Positions 40,559 to 51,097 of a stretch of 64,000 bases of DNA are shown here, piece by piece. The stretch spans positions 14,270,258 through 14,334,257 of the forward strand of contig JAQFVV010000013.1 of the NCBI GenBank assembly GCA_028023455.1, written 5' to 3'. Both the position numbers and the translations under genes were made by a program. Positions within the stretch are counted from its first letter, which is position 1, and each line of letters opens with the position of its first letter. This stretch comes from Epiperipatus broadwayi (taxonomy: Eukaryota; Onychophora; Udeonychophora; Euonychophora; Peripatidae). The notes beneath the pieces are model-generated. The model was given only the letters and a program-made list of their open reading frames with translations. It ran no database searches and was not told where the DNA came from.

Positions 40559-42801
40559 ATGAAAATAAAAATTGCGACAATCAATGTCAGGGTTTGAACT
40601 CAACCTCAAAAATTAATAAGTTAAAACATTGGATCAAGGATATACAACCACACTTGCTTGGTATACTTGAGACAAAAATTTATGCTGGATCACAAACTGA
40701 CCGAACCAAACATTTAAATACAGAAGGTTTCTGTGCATGCTCCAGAGACTCTTCCTCTCCCTCAGCTGGAACTGGACTCATAATTGCTAGAAATTGCCCA
40801 TTCACAATGTTCAAAATAATTCACATTGACATGAACTTGTTAATTGCAACCTTCAACCAAAAAAGCATAACAATAAATCTGGTTTTTGTATATATGCCTT
40901 TACAGGATAAAAAAATAGATACCATAATTGCAAACATTAATTCAAGGTTAGCTACAACTTCAAACCCAACCATCTTAATTGGAGATTTTAATTTAAAATA
41001 TCAGGAATTTACCCAACGTTGGCTTCACAGAATAAACATACCACTAATGAGTGGCCAAGGTTTTTTGCCAGATAATGCCATCTCTTTCCACAATAATCGC
41101 TTCTCTTCACTTATTGATCTGTGCTTTTATTCTCCAATGCTTCACCATCTTATTGAAATAAAACTAACTCCCTCAACTTTTTCCGATCACTCAGCTCAAA
41201 TAGTCACAATTGACTGTGCCCAAATTCAAATATCACCCTTTCCACTTACAAGAACAATAAGAGTTTTACTCCCAGAAACAACCCCTGAATTTCTGTTCTC
41301 TGAGACCTACATAATGCTAAACAAAATCAAAGATATGACCTTGAACCCGGTCCAGAAATATCTAGCATTTATGGGAATGTTGTCCTTTAACATTAACCAT
41401 ATAACAAAAAAACAACCTCCACCATCAAGACTTTTGTCTCTGGCAGATCAGTTACACCAGAGAATAATCATGATTAACCCATCACACTGCACCCAGAAGT
41501 ATATATTCAAGCTTACACATGCATACAATAAAGCATGTGAAGAACTCAAAAGCTATCTGAAGATAAAGAAAAGCAAGGTATGCCTAACCAGGCCACACAC
41601 TTGGACAAGAGATTATATAAGATGGGCGCTGAGGAACCAACCAGATGTAAAAGTGCCAATGGCACTATATACAAATAGTGGAACATATGCAGGACACAAT
41701 ATGATTATGCCAATTTTTGAATATTTTAAAGAAAAATTACAAGAAAGACAACCATATAAAATACCACATAATCTGTTTGGCCCACCAGAGACAAAAACCC
41801 CATTCACAAAAGATCTCTTCACAACAAAACTAAATACTATTCGAAACGCTTGCCATCCAGGTAGTCCTGGAGTTCCATTGTTTGTATTAAAGCATCTAAG
41901 TAAATTCACAACAGAATATTTGTGTCAGTTAGCAAACCATCTAGCACAACAAATTCAACCCATGGAGGGTGTCTATCCAATAGCCATAGTACCCTATAAT
42001 AAAAAGAAAGCAATTATTCCACCTATTACAGACCTCAGACCAATATCTATGGGACCTTTGCCAATCAAAATTCTGGAGAAAATTATTAAAGATGAAATTG
42101 AACCATATATAATGCCACTTATCTCCGAAACACAATATCCAAAGAAAAACTCTCCAACAACAGAAGCAGCTTTATTCTTCAAAGCAATTCTAGCAACAGT
42201 AAAACAGCGGAAAAAATACGGACCCGTTGTTGTGCAGCTTGACATAGAAGCTGCATTTGACTCAGTCAATATATACACACTTCTAAAAATGCTAAAAGAC
42301 ACAGAAATTCCTAGAACACATCTATATATAATTGCTAACCTGCTTCTGAACAGAGAGATCCATATAACTTTAAATGGAAGAAACTCACCATCTTTCACGC
42401 CCACCAAATCTATATCCCAAGGATCCCTTTTTAGTTCACTATTGTTTATATTTTACATCAATCCCCTTATTAAAAGCATACAAAATGCATTTACTGGGAT
42501 CGAGATACCAGACACAACACAGTGCACTACTTGCATCGCCTATATGGATGATGTTACCATATTCCTAACATCAAAAAAACAAATACTGCAACTCCAAAAG
42601 ATATTACAAGAATATTCACAAAAATATGAATTATCATTTAATCCAGCAAAAACCACAGCCTGGTCTCTATACACTGGTAAACTCTGTACATCAATTTATA
42701 AATCAAAACCAAACTCTTTCCTTGGGTTCCCATTTCAAATTAACATTACCAGATTGATTAAATATGCAAACGAATATTATACACAACAGAAATCATTTTA
42801 A
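40559..42801 (+). pseudogene. LINE ORF2: AP-endonuclease and reverse transcriptase, truncated
   Basis: The natural start is ATG at 40559 (MKIKIATINVR). A one-base deletion near 40590 breaks the frame before GLNSTSKINKLKHWIKDI, which then stays open for 735 codons. Endonuclease motifs: LLGILETKIY, IGDFN (40978-40992), and FSDHSAQIV (about 41179-41205). RT motifs: LRPISMGPLPIKILEKIIKD, VVVQLDIEAAFDSVN (motif A), SISQGSLFSSLLFIFYINPL (motif B), and CIAYMDDVTIFL (catalytic YMDD at 42541-42552). The frame stops soon after NSFLGFPFQINITRL, where thumb and zinc domain should follow. With both the endonuclease and polymerase catalytic residues present, one base insertion separates the first two-thirds from an intact frame, but the missing C-terminus makes this copy incapable of autonomous movement. 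Confidence 0.9.
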
Positions 42802-42830
42802 TAAAACAAAACTATAATCATAAAGAATAT

Positions 42831-44681
42831 TTGTCAAAGCAATCATTAAACTAATTAAAGAAAAATTTCTTCATAAAAAAATGGATTAAATAACTAATAC
42901 GTGAGATAGTGATCTGTGGATTATAAACTCACACACATGCATTAAGAAAACCAGGAAAAATTAACAAGATACATAAAATTTGTGTTTGTGTACATATATA
43001 ATAAAACATATATTTACAAAATGTGTATTAAAGTTAAATAAAATAAACACACACAAAAAAATAGTGTACCCAATAAAGTCAGTAAGCTTCACCCTTCTAT
43101 GGGTTTTGAGTGGGCTGTACATCTACTGCGGCAAGGGCTGGACTTGACTGGCACAAGTTCATAGAATTCATCATCATCACTTTGGTGTTTGAATCTCAGT
43201 GTTTACAGTGGAGCTGGATGGATGCACTGAAGCAGGCTTCTACCCCATAATCATTCTATATATAGGAAAGTGCTTGATTTGCATCTTTAGGCTGGACAAT
43301 GGATATTACACACTATAAACAGTCTTTTCTTGTTATACAAATTCTAGGTTAATTACAGGCTTCAATGGCATGTTGCAATTAAACTTCCATCGGCATTAAC
43401 TGAGTATAGGTGGAATAATCATCTGCTCATCATTTAGCTTTCCAATAGTTGGCTAGATAACTGACGTTACTCTACACCACTTAATTGTCCGATGTTGAAA
43501 TCGTTGACTACTCATTTGGTTAACTGCTCGAGTGGTTATTTGAATGACTACATGAATTAGTGTCCATTGGTTCAGAATGACTGAATGAATTTTTAATTAG
43601 AGTAAATGCCACAGATTAGGGTGAATCAGAATCAGCATGCTCACTCAAAAGTATGCAAGACTTTGCGTGCTTCCATGAACAGCATTAGCTTAACAATAAA
43701 CTTAGACTCCTAATAACATTTGCCTTTGAAAAACAAAAATAAACTGCCTTCTCACAATTTCAGAACAGATATCTATCTCTCAATATCTCCTCAATTCAGG
43801 TATTTCCTTCAAGAAAGAAAAATCAATTAATTAAATCTTTTTTTGTTTTTACTAATTGGTTTAGAGAATTCATGAAACATTCCAATGCAATCGCCTAAGT
43901 GCTTTAAGAATTTGATTTCCAATTAGTTTTTTTTTATATATCTTCATTCAGATCACAATATTACTAATGAAAATTTTAATGAATGATAACATCTTTTTGA
44001 TTTTTTTTTTCCAGTAATTACATTAAACAATCGAAGTTTAAAAAAAATATATTTCACTTAAATTGGACATTCCTCTCTACCATCATTATCGCAAGTTTAA
44101 TCAAGTTCTTTTTGTCCAGTTGAAATTATTTTAGAATGGACAGGAAATCAGAATGCCTTTAGGCTTTTCTTAAATTTAAGACAATGACCCCCCCCTCTCT
44201 CGCTCAAATGCACCTGAAGAGAAAAACAACCATTAAAACTTTGATTTCTAAATTAATTTTAACTTATTTTTAAATAATGATATTTCAAATTTTCCTTTTT
44301 ACATTGGTTGTAAACATTAAAAAAATAAATAAATACATAATCACAATTTGTTAAATAAACATCGTTTTCTTTAACAAACAAAAAATTTTAAAATTATAAA
44401 CACATTTTGGCATTTTTTTTCCTTTTAAAAAAAACAAAAATCAAAATTACAAATACATATTTATAAGCCTTTTAAATATTGGCTTTAATCATATATGTGT
44501 GCGAGTTTATATTATAGCCACAGTTCTCTTTTAATTTATAATAAGTTTAATTATAATATATGGTATACCCCCTCCCCACCAATAATGGCTTTTTACGTAT
44601 TTTCGGCCATTAATTTATCTAACATTACGTTGTGCTTGGCCACATCAAACTTGCCTGGCACAATATATATATATATGAGAG
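42831..44681. other. Non-coding DNA with a less AT-rich patch
   Basis: About 43075-43270 is markedly less AT-rich than its surroundings. It contains GTGTTTGAATCTCAGTG, similar to a Pol III B-box (GGTTCGAATCC), with GACTTGACTGGCACAAG about 40 bases upstream, so it might be an old SINE head; no second copy or target duplication was found. A run CCCCCCCTCTCTC lies near 44190. No gene recognised. Confidence 0.35.
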
Positions 44682-44885
44682 AGATGATCTGGACCAACTG
44701 ATAAATGCTTGTTCAGCATGAAATCTTTATATTGGAGATTATTTATATGACCATGTGTATCAGTTATATAAGATAAAGTGAATAGATGTAGGAAGCTTGA
44801 AAATTGAGTTCAAATCTCTTCCAATTACATAGAGTTTAGTATAGAAAACATACTTGTATTTAAATATTATATATGTGATGTGATA
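44682..44885 (+). repeat. Dispersed repeat H, copy 2
   Basis: Matches 32146-32370 in order: GATCTGGACCAACTGATAAA, TTTATATTGGAGATTAT, CATGTGTATCAGTTATATAA, GAGTTCAAATCTCTT and ATACTTGTATTTAAATATTA, ending near GATGTGATATACTG. The GAGTTCAAATCTC block resembles a Pol III B-box. It abuts the 3' end of the minus-strand CR1-like LINE. Confidence 0.6.
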
Positions 44886-44889
44886 TACT

Positions 44890-47000
44890 GTGGCTTCTTT
44901 TCTGAAGTCAGGAATCTCTCAACCACAATGCCCAGAGAAAACTGTTAGCCACCTTACCTTTCTATTCCATATCTTATGTTTATCCCATATTCTTCACTAT
45001 CCTGATCTATTCCATTTCCACAACATAATTTTTGTCAACTCTATGACCTTTATATCTAAATCCCCCTTACTATTTCCCAAACCCAGTATAAAAACCAAGA
45101 ATTCACTTTCTCTATAATTACTTTGTTTATATATTCTGTCAAAATTTCATTATTTTTACCTTTCTGCTTACGGGCATTTACATTCAATTAACAGTGCCTA
45201 ATATTTTCTATGACTTCCTTACATAACTTGCAGACTAACCTTATGTGTATATTTCCTTGTTGCTAAATATTCTGTTTGAGCCTTAAACAGTAAACCACTT
45301 CCTTGCTATTATCATAAATTAACTCACACACAATATTCTGTTTCTTCTATATATATTTAAACTCTTTTTACTATCCATACTAATTGTTATCTTTCCACCT
45401 TCTATTTTTTATTAATGCATCTATTCTTCTATCACATTCCTTGCAACTATAACACTCAATAATTCTAACATAATTGTCCTACCTTTTGTATAAGTATACT
45501 GATATAAATTTTTTATCCAAATCTTCTGCATATCATACTGCCTTCCTCACCCATCTTGTTGCCTATCCTTTACTCATAACCCAATTAAATACTATTTTGG
45601 CTATTCTCTTATTATTCATAAATTGCAATCTATCAAAAATTTTCATTTTGCATCTCTCATATAAAAATTTGACCATCCCATTTCTCCTTGAATTCCCTCC
45701 TTTGCCATCCACACATCTGCATCTAATGCCTGTCTTTCTATTTATCTTTATTCTTTTTCTGGATAATCTAATACCCCTTTACTAACACATAATGCATCAT
45801 TGCTATATGTTAACCCTGCTACTGCCACTCCCTTCCATACAATTCTTGCTACATCACATTTGTTATATGAAAACATTGTTAATTTCTTTATTAGTCCCTT
45901 TTTGTTTCTTTACTTCATTATCATTTTTTCTTCCATTCATCCAAGTAATTTCTGATTACTTAAGATAATCTGAAAATAGTTATACCTATCCACCAAATTA
46001 AACTTTATATCTCCAATATAAATTCTTTTTTCATTCCCCAGTATTTATCATCATTACTTTTGATTTTTCTTGAGTAAATTTAACCCCTATCTCTTTACCC
46101 ACTCTTGTGATGTCTCCAGCATAATTTCCATATCTTCCCTATTTTCTGTGCACAAGGTGATGTCATCCTCAAATTAAAGACCTGATAATGTATATACTCC
46201 CTTGACACTTATTAACAGTATCTCTACCCTTTTCCCTAGTCTTTCTATTCCTCTCTCCATTTCTCTCAAACATAACAAAAACAAAATGTATAATACATCC
46301 TGGCCTAATCCCACCCCATTTTTAATTTTAACTGATTCTATATTTTCTAATTGATACATATAGTAATTCTTACCATACAATCTCTTAATAAGATTCACTA
46401 AAGCTCCATTCATTCCCAAATTTATTAAACTCACCCATAATCTATTTCTATTTAATGTATCGTATGCATTTTCTATATCTATAAAACCAAATATAACTGT
46501 CTCTTTGTATTCTTATTTATAACTAAAAGATGTGACTACAAATAAACTATCTCCTATATGCTTATCTGATTGAAAATCATTTTGCATTTCTTCCACTATA
46601 TTATTTTCTTCCATCCATTTTTTAAACCTTCCAGCCACCACACATGCAAAAACGTTATATAACACTGATGTTACCACTATTTGTCTATAATTATTTACCT
46701 TTCTATGATCCTTAACATTTCCTTTAAATAGTAACTTTACTCATATAATACCAGCTATCTGGAAATTCTTCTGTGCCATCTTATTATAACATGATAATAG
46801 GTTTAATTTTGCCCTATTTCCCAAATTCATCACCATCTAAACCTCTTACCTTTCCATTTTTCAATTTTTTCCCTGTCTCATTCAATCCATTTTCTGTAAA
46901 TATGCATTCATATTTGTTATCACTGTCCTTCACATCTAACAACTTTTCTATATCCATTACACTTATTTAAGATTGTCTCTAATTCTTTCATAGAGTTACA
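44890..47000 (-). pseudogene. Reverse transcriptase and C-terminus of CR1-like ORF2
   Basis: RT fingers: VVTSVLYNVFACVVAGRFKK and EEMQNDFQSDKHIGDSLF. Motif A: FGFIDIENAYDTLNRNRLW. Then LGMNGALVNLIKRLYGKNYY and GVGLGQDVLYILFLLCLRE (motif B; the usual RQGD is GLGQD). The catalytic box reads FEDDITLCTENREDMEIMLE at 46173 downward, preceded by a stop; FADD has become FEDD. FTQEKSKVMMINTGE follows in another frame. Further on are GLTYSNDALCVSKGVLDYPE, KEGIQGEMGWSNFYMRDAK and a poorly preserved tail. Stops are abundant. Confidence 0.85.
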
Positions 47001-47499
47001 TTCTATTTCCTTATTATCCAGTAATATTATTTCTCTCCCCTACATTCCTTCTTTTAATATATTTCCAAATTTTTTTTATCCCCATCTCTACCACTTTTAT
47101 TAATATCCTAAACAATTGACTATTTAATTTCATTTTCTCTATATAATTATGTATTTTGGCCAACTTCTTTTTATAAAATACTTTTCCCATTTAACATTAA
47201 AATCCTTTTCACTTTTCTTTGTTTTTAATAGCACACATATATTCTCTGCATACTTTTCCCCTCGTTTTTTACAGTTTTACTAACTCTCACTTTTCTATTA
47301 CTTTTATTCTTCTGAATATTCTCACCAAAACTTTGCCACTTTTTCTATTTCACCACACCAGTCCTTATATTCACCCCCCCAACAAACTCTTGCATGATTT
47401 TTTTCTACTTTTACTTTATATTCTTCTAACTTATTCTTATCATTCATTCTCCATTCATATCTTTCACTATCCTTTCTATTTATTACTATTTTTCATCAC

Positions 47500-48260
47500 A
47501 TTACTAACTATTTCTATTATAAAAAGATTATGATCACTATTATATACTCACTCTTCATTATCAAACACTTTAATTTGTACTTTATTCCTTCTCTCATTCT
47601 CTACTAATACATAATTTATTGTGTAAAATATATTATTTCTAGACCATGTGTATTGACCCTCATAAATATTTGTTAAATTTCCAATGATCAAATTCATTCT
47701 CTGACAAAAATTCTTCAAAAGCTGTCCATTCTTGTCATCTATGTCATCAATTTCTTCAATATGCTCATTCTCATCCCCTATAACCATTATTTTCTTCCCT
47801 CATATTTTTGAAAGTGTATATCTTTAACTCTGCATTCATATATGCTACTGTTCCATTCCATTATAGTTTGACTATCTCCATTAGCTATATACACTACAGC
47901 CACCACCGATTCTTGTCTTGCTAACCTTATCTCAAACCACAAATGTTCTTGGCACTTCAACAGTATTTAAACATTTTTTTGATATACCTCCTATACCAAC
48001 ACCTCTTTTTTCTTTTCTTTTTATTTATACCATGCCATACCAGGTCTTCCAGTGTAGGTTCTTCTTCTCTTAGATGTGTTTCTACTACTGCTAATATCGC
48101 AAGCTCCTCATTAATTTCAGTCTCTTTTCTGGTCTCCTAACACCTTGTATATTCAAATATCCAATTGTAACAATTTCTTCTTTTTTATCTACTATTTTAT
48201 AAATGCTTTTGACTTTTTTTTCCTCCATTACATTTGTAAGAAACTTGCTTATCATTAATT
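47500..48260 (-). pseudogene. AP-endonuclease remnant of CR1-like ORF2
   Basis: The start reads EEIVTIGYLNIQGVRRPEKR LKL. Later pieces include GVGIGGISKKCLNTVEVPRT, then VIGDENEHIEEIDDIDD (GDFN motif changed to GDEN), FCQRMNLIIGNLTNIYEGQY, TWSRNNIFYTINYVLVE and NSDHNL (47523-47540, the SDH motif). Several frameshifts separate them. Confidence 0.8.
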
Positions 48261-48479
48261 TTACAGACCCATTTCCTCTCCACATCTACATTTATATCCA
48301 AATCAATTACCTTTATTTATTTCTTACATCCTGTCCATTCTTATTTTTGTTGATAATATTGCAATCGCCCTTTATAAGTTTTTCATATTATAATATTCTT
48401 TATAAATCAAACTCCCTAATATTTTCACTTTTGCTAAATGCAATCCATCTTTACTATATAATTCCCTCTTACTAATACA

Positions 48480-48860
48480 AAAATCCCACACATCACAAAC
48501 ATAATATCACTTCTCTCACATAATTTTTTCAATCTCTCATTTATAGAACATACCCTATCTAACATATACTTATTGTTGAATCTTGGTAACAATCCAACTA
48601 TTACTACTCTTCCTTTAATCTTACTCAAATTACTAATCAATTTTATGTACTTACCCATTACTCTCTCCAAATCGCTCTGACAAATTATTTGTCCTTGTCG
48701 TAACATACACATCTCTGCCCCCTTGTTTCTTTAACTTATCTGTAACATCCCTAATTGTAGCTCCAGGCAAATCTATTCTTAGATACCTGTTTCTATTTGC
48801 TCTTGCAATTACATTACATATCCTAATTAGTGAATCTTCTATCAATACAATCTCATAGTT
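48480..48860 (-). pseudogene. SGNH (GDSL-like) esterase remnant of CR1-like ORF1
   Basis: Block I reads EDSLIRICNVIARANRNRYL (GDSLIR in active enzymes), followed by LPGATIRDVTDKLK and VTTRTNNLSE (the GTND block III, here RTNN). In the next frame come SDLERVMGKYIKLISNLSKI, GRVVIVGLLPRFNNKYMLDR and INERLKKLCERSDIMFV, matching the family VIVGLLPR....i..lN..L block. The catalytic Ser of DSL is retained; the GTND glycine and aspartate are changed. A frameshift lies near 48670. Confidence 0.75.
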
Positions 48861-48924
48861 TACTTTCCCTACTTCATCTGTAAAATTCTCTTTAATCTTC
48901 TGGATTTTCTTATCTACTTATTGT

Positions 48925-49070
48925 TTCTATTCATTAATTTCTTAATCTGCTCACACTTCATCTCTAATGATTTTAATTTTGCATTTACATCTTTTACCTC
49001 TTCCTCTATCTTACTTATTCTTTGGATAACTATCTCCATTGCACTACTTAATTTATCATCCATATCTCAT
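48925..49070 (-). pseudogene. Coiled-coil segment of CR1-like ORF1
   Basis: Reads KLSSAMEIVIQRISKIEEEV then KDVNAKLKSLEMKCEQIKKL on the minus strand, with regular hydrophobic spacing of a heptad repeat. It lies between the PHD finger and the esterase, the place where CR1 ORF1 proteins carry a self-association helix. Confidence 0.6.
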
Positions 49071-49185
49071 CATTCCACTAAAAATATACTCTATTCTATC
49101 TTTTTCAACTACATTTTGTTCCATTTCTCCTGACTTTCTCTTTAAACTACACTTAGAAACCATTTGTTCATCGTTTTTTCACATT

Positions 49186-49335
49186 TACACATGGTCTACA
49201 TAATCTTACATCTGTTACATCCTTTCTAGTCTTATTTAAGCATTTTAAATGATAAACCTTATCACACACAGTATATTCTACCACAGCACAACTAATTCCT
49301 TTCTGATCATTATATATACATTGTGGGATACAAAT
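49186..49335 (-). pseudogene. PHD-finger remnant of CR1-like ORF1
   Basis: On the minus strand the reading is CIPQCIYNDQKGISC, then VEYTVCDKVYHLKCLNKT and DVRLCRPCVNVKKR, followed by a stop. The spacing C-x3-C ... C-x4-H-x2-C ... C-x2-C is that of a PHD finger, with the extra residue in the first pair possibly from decay. The frame is open for about 60 codons here. Confidence 0.7.
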
Positions 49336-49830
49336 GTAATCCATATTCCTTATTTTTCAAGTCTCCTATTCTATATTTAATTTTAAGCTTTCTCTGCTAC
49401 TACTCTACAAATCTCTTTATACAAAAGAAAAAAAACCTCTTTCAATGGCAATCCATAAACATGTGTTTCCCAACCTTACACCTCAAAATGTTATCTTCTT
49501 TCTCAAAATAAATCACTGTCTTTCTTAGGTTAAAAAATTCTTGGTAGCAAACTTACTAAAAAAACAATTAATCTTACATACAACTTAGTTTTAAAGCTTC
49601 CTTGCTGTAACGCACACACAAAATTTATTTTTCCATTTTATATTTAAAATGGCATAACAAAAACTTTCCAAACATTATCAATATTCTAATCTTTTTAAAT
49701 CCAATTAAATCTGTCTCTCTCTCCCAAATTTTCTTTCCAATTCCACACAGTAAGCAGAAAAATTTTGTAGGAATGAAATTTTCCAAAAAATATTTTAAAA
49801 AAAATATAAACTTTAACATATCTTGTGGAA

Positions 49831-50958
49831 CAAATCAGCCACATTAGCACACAAGGCAGTCAAATATATATATATTATGATGTACACATGTTTCCATTCT
49901 CTTTGTAATATAAAAATAATTAAATACAGAAAATAATTAAAGGTCTTATAAATGGTTATGTGTTTCTTAATTTGGGATAAACAAAGTTATTAAATTTAAA
50001 AATGAAATAATTTTTATTAAGTTATATTGACTGGTAACAATGCTTAATATTAAGATTAGCAAAAAAAAAAAAAGAAAATCATGTGTTTATGACTTAGTGT
50101 TTAAAAAAAGGGGGAAAGAAAGACTGCATTCTGTGTTACTATAGCTACAGAAACTAACTCAGTAAGGAGAACACACATACTTTATTTTGCTTAAAATTTT
50201 GTATTTTATCTTATCTTACTTTTACAAATAGATTCTGGAATTATAACAAGGAAATATGTACTGTGAGTAGAAAAATTACTTAGGTGGTAAGGAACATAGA
50301 CTTCCCATCATTTGATATCTTTATAACTAAAATGGAATGATTGCACAAACAAATGCTATGCTTAACTGCCATGATGCTATGACACTATCAATTTTTATCA
50401 CATATTAATTAAAGGAATGGCTGAATATCGCTTAAGGATAAAATTTTCATGGAAACCTCCATTAATGTTTTGTTATTGTCGATGTGCCAAGAAAGATGTT
50501 GAGGGATAATGAAATCTAAGCTGAAATTATATATATAAGCTAAACTTTGTAACAGACATTAAAAGAAAAATTTATTTTAAATTATATGCATGAAATAAAA
50601 TTTCACTTATCAATAATGGTTAAGAGTATAATAATAGCTTAAAAATAAAATATTTATCAAAGTTCTTTTTTATTAATAATTTTAATTATAAGGCAGTTAT
50701 ATCTTATCATTCAGTATAGTCTTAAATAATAGACTCATGTGATTAAGACTTAAATCAATTGTTAATATATTATTTTTTTTGAAAACAAATCAAAACAAAA
50801 ATAATATTCTATATAATTTATTTGAATTATCTAATAATTATTATTAAAGAAACATTACTTGAGTCGATATAAAATATATTAAAAGAAATATATATATAAA
50901 AGATAATATTAACATTTTATTACATTTTGTTTTTTTTTGTGTGAGAAGAAATTTATAA
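49831..50958. other. AT-rich non-coding DNA
   Basis: No gene recognised; A-tract near 50061-50073 and short (TA)n runs only. Confidence 0.5.
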
Positions 50959-51097
50959 TTAACCCTTTATGACTGAATGCACAATAATTTTAATCATGAA
51001 CCATTTCTACTAATTGCAATCCGTCAAGAGTAAATTATAGATTGCAATTAGGAAAAATTTGAACTATGTTCTTGATTTAGCCACCTCAATGAGTTAA
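50959..51097. mobile_element. Candidate piggyBac-type MITE, about 135 bp
   Basis: Bounded by TTAA on both sides (50959-50962 and 51094-51097). The left inner end is CCCTTTATGACTGAATG and the right inner end, read inward, is CTCATTGAGGTGGC; the ends share only a partial inverted repeat. A CCCTTT start next to TTAA is common in piggyBac-like elements. Inside, TAATTGCAATCCGTC and GATTGCAATTAGG form a small hairpin. It is non-coding. Confidence 0.4.

Larger units (their letters stand above)
38785..42830 (+). mobile_element. Zinc-knuckle LINE, copy B: 5' UTR, ORF1 and most of ORF2
   Basis: A young-looking non-LTR retrotransposon with about 220 bases of 5' UTR (38785-39006), ORF1 with one in-frame stop, a 28-base gap between ORFs, and ORF2 with endonuclease and RT but no thumb or C-terminal zinc domain. 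The 5' end lies directly at the (TAA)n tract, consistent with a full-length 5' terminus. After 42801 the sequence no longer resembles copies A or C, so the 3' end is lost near 42750-42830. Loss of the 3' side is unusual for a LINE, since reverse transcription starts there, and points to a secondary rearrangement. The clade is L1/Tx1-like by the ORF1 knuckle and the ORF2 C-terminus of sister copies, but I cannot place it firmly. Confidence 0.85.
44886..49830 (-). mobile_element. CR1-like LINE with PHD finger and esterase, nearly full length, inactive
   Basis: Over about 4.9 kb the plus strand is strikingly C+T-rich, meaning an A+G-rich coding strand on the minus side. Decayed domains follow in the expected order: PHD finger (49335-49186), coiled coil (49070-48925), SGNH/GDSL-type esterase (48860-48480), AP-endonuclease (48260-47500), RT (47000-46050) and C-terminal region (46050-44890). 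PHD plus esterase in ORF1 is a published feature of CR1-like elements in several animals. Stops and frameshifts occur every few dozen codons, so the copy is old. The upstream stretch 49819-49340 also reads partly open and may be the ORF1 N-terminus. The 3' end meets dispersed repeat H. Confidence 0.85.

Noticed and set aside
44682-44885. 3' UTR of the CR1-like LINE
   Set aside because: The sequence is shared with 32146-32370, where no CR1-like LINE is present, so it is better explained as an independent dispersed repeat.
45474-47533. Several plus-strand frames of 60-104 codons rich in Leu, Phe and Ser, resembling membrane proteins
   Set aside because: They are shadows of the C+T-rich antisense of the CR1-like LINE, which codes RT on the minus strand.
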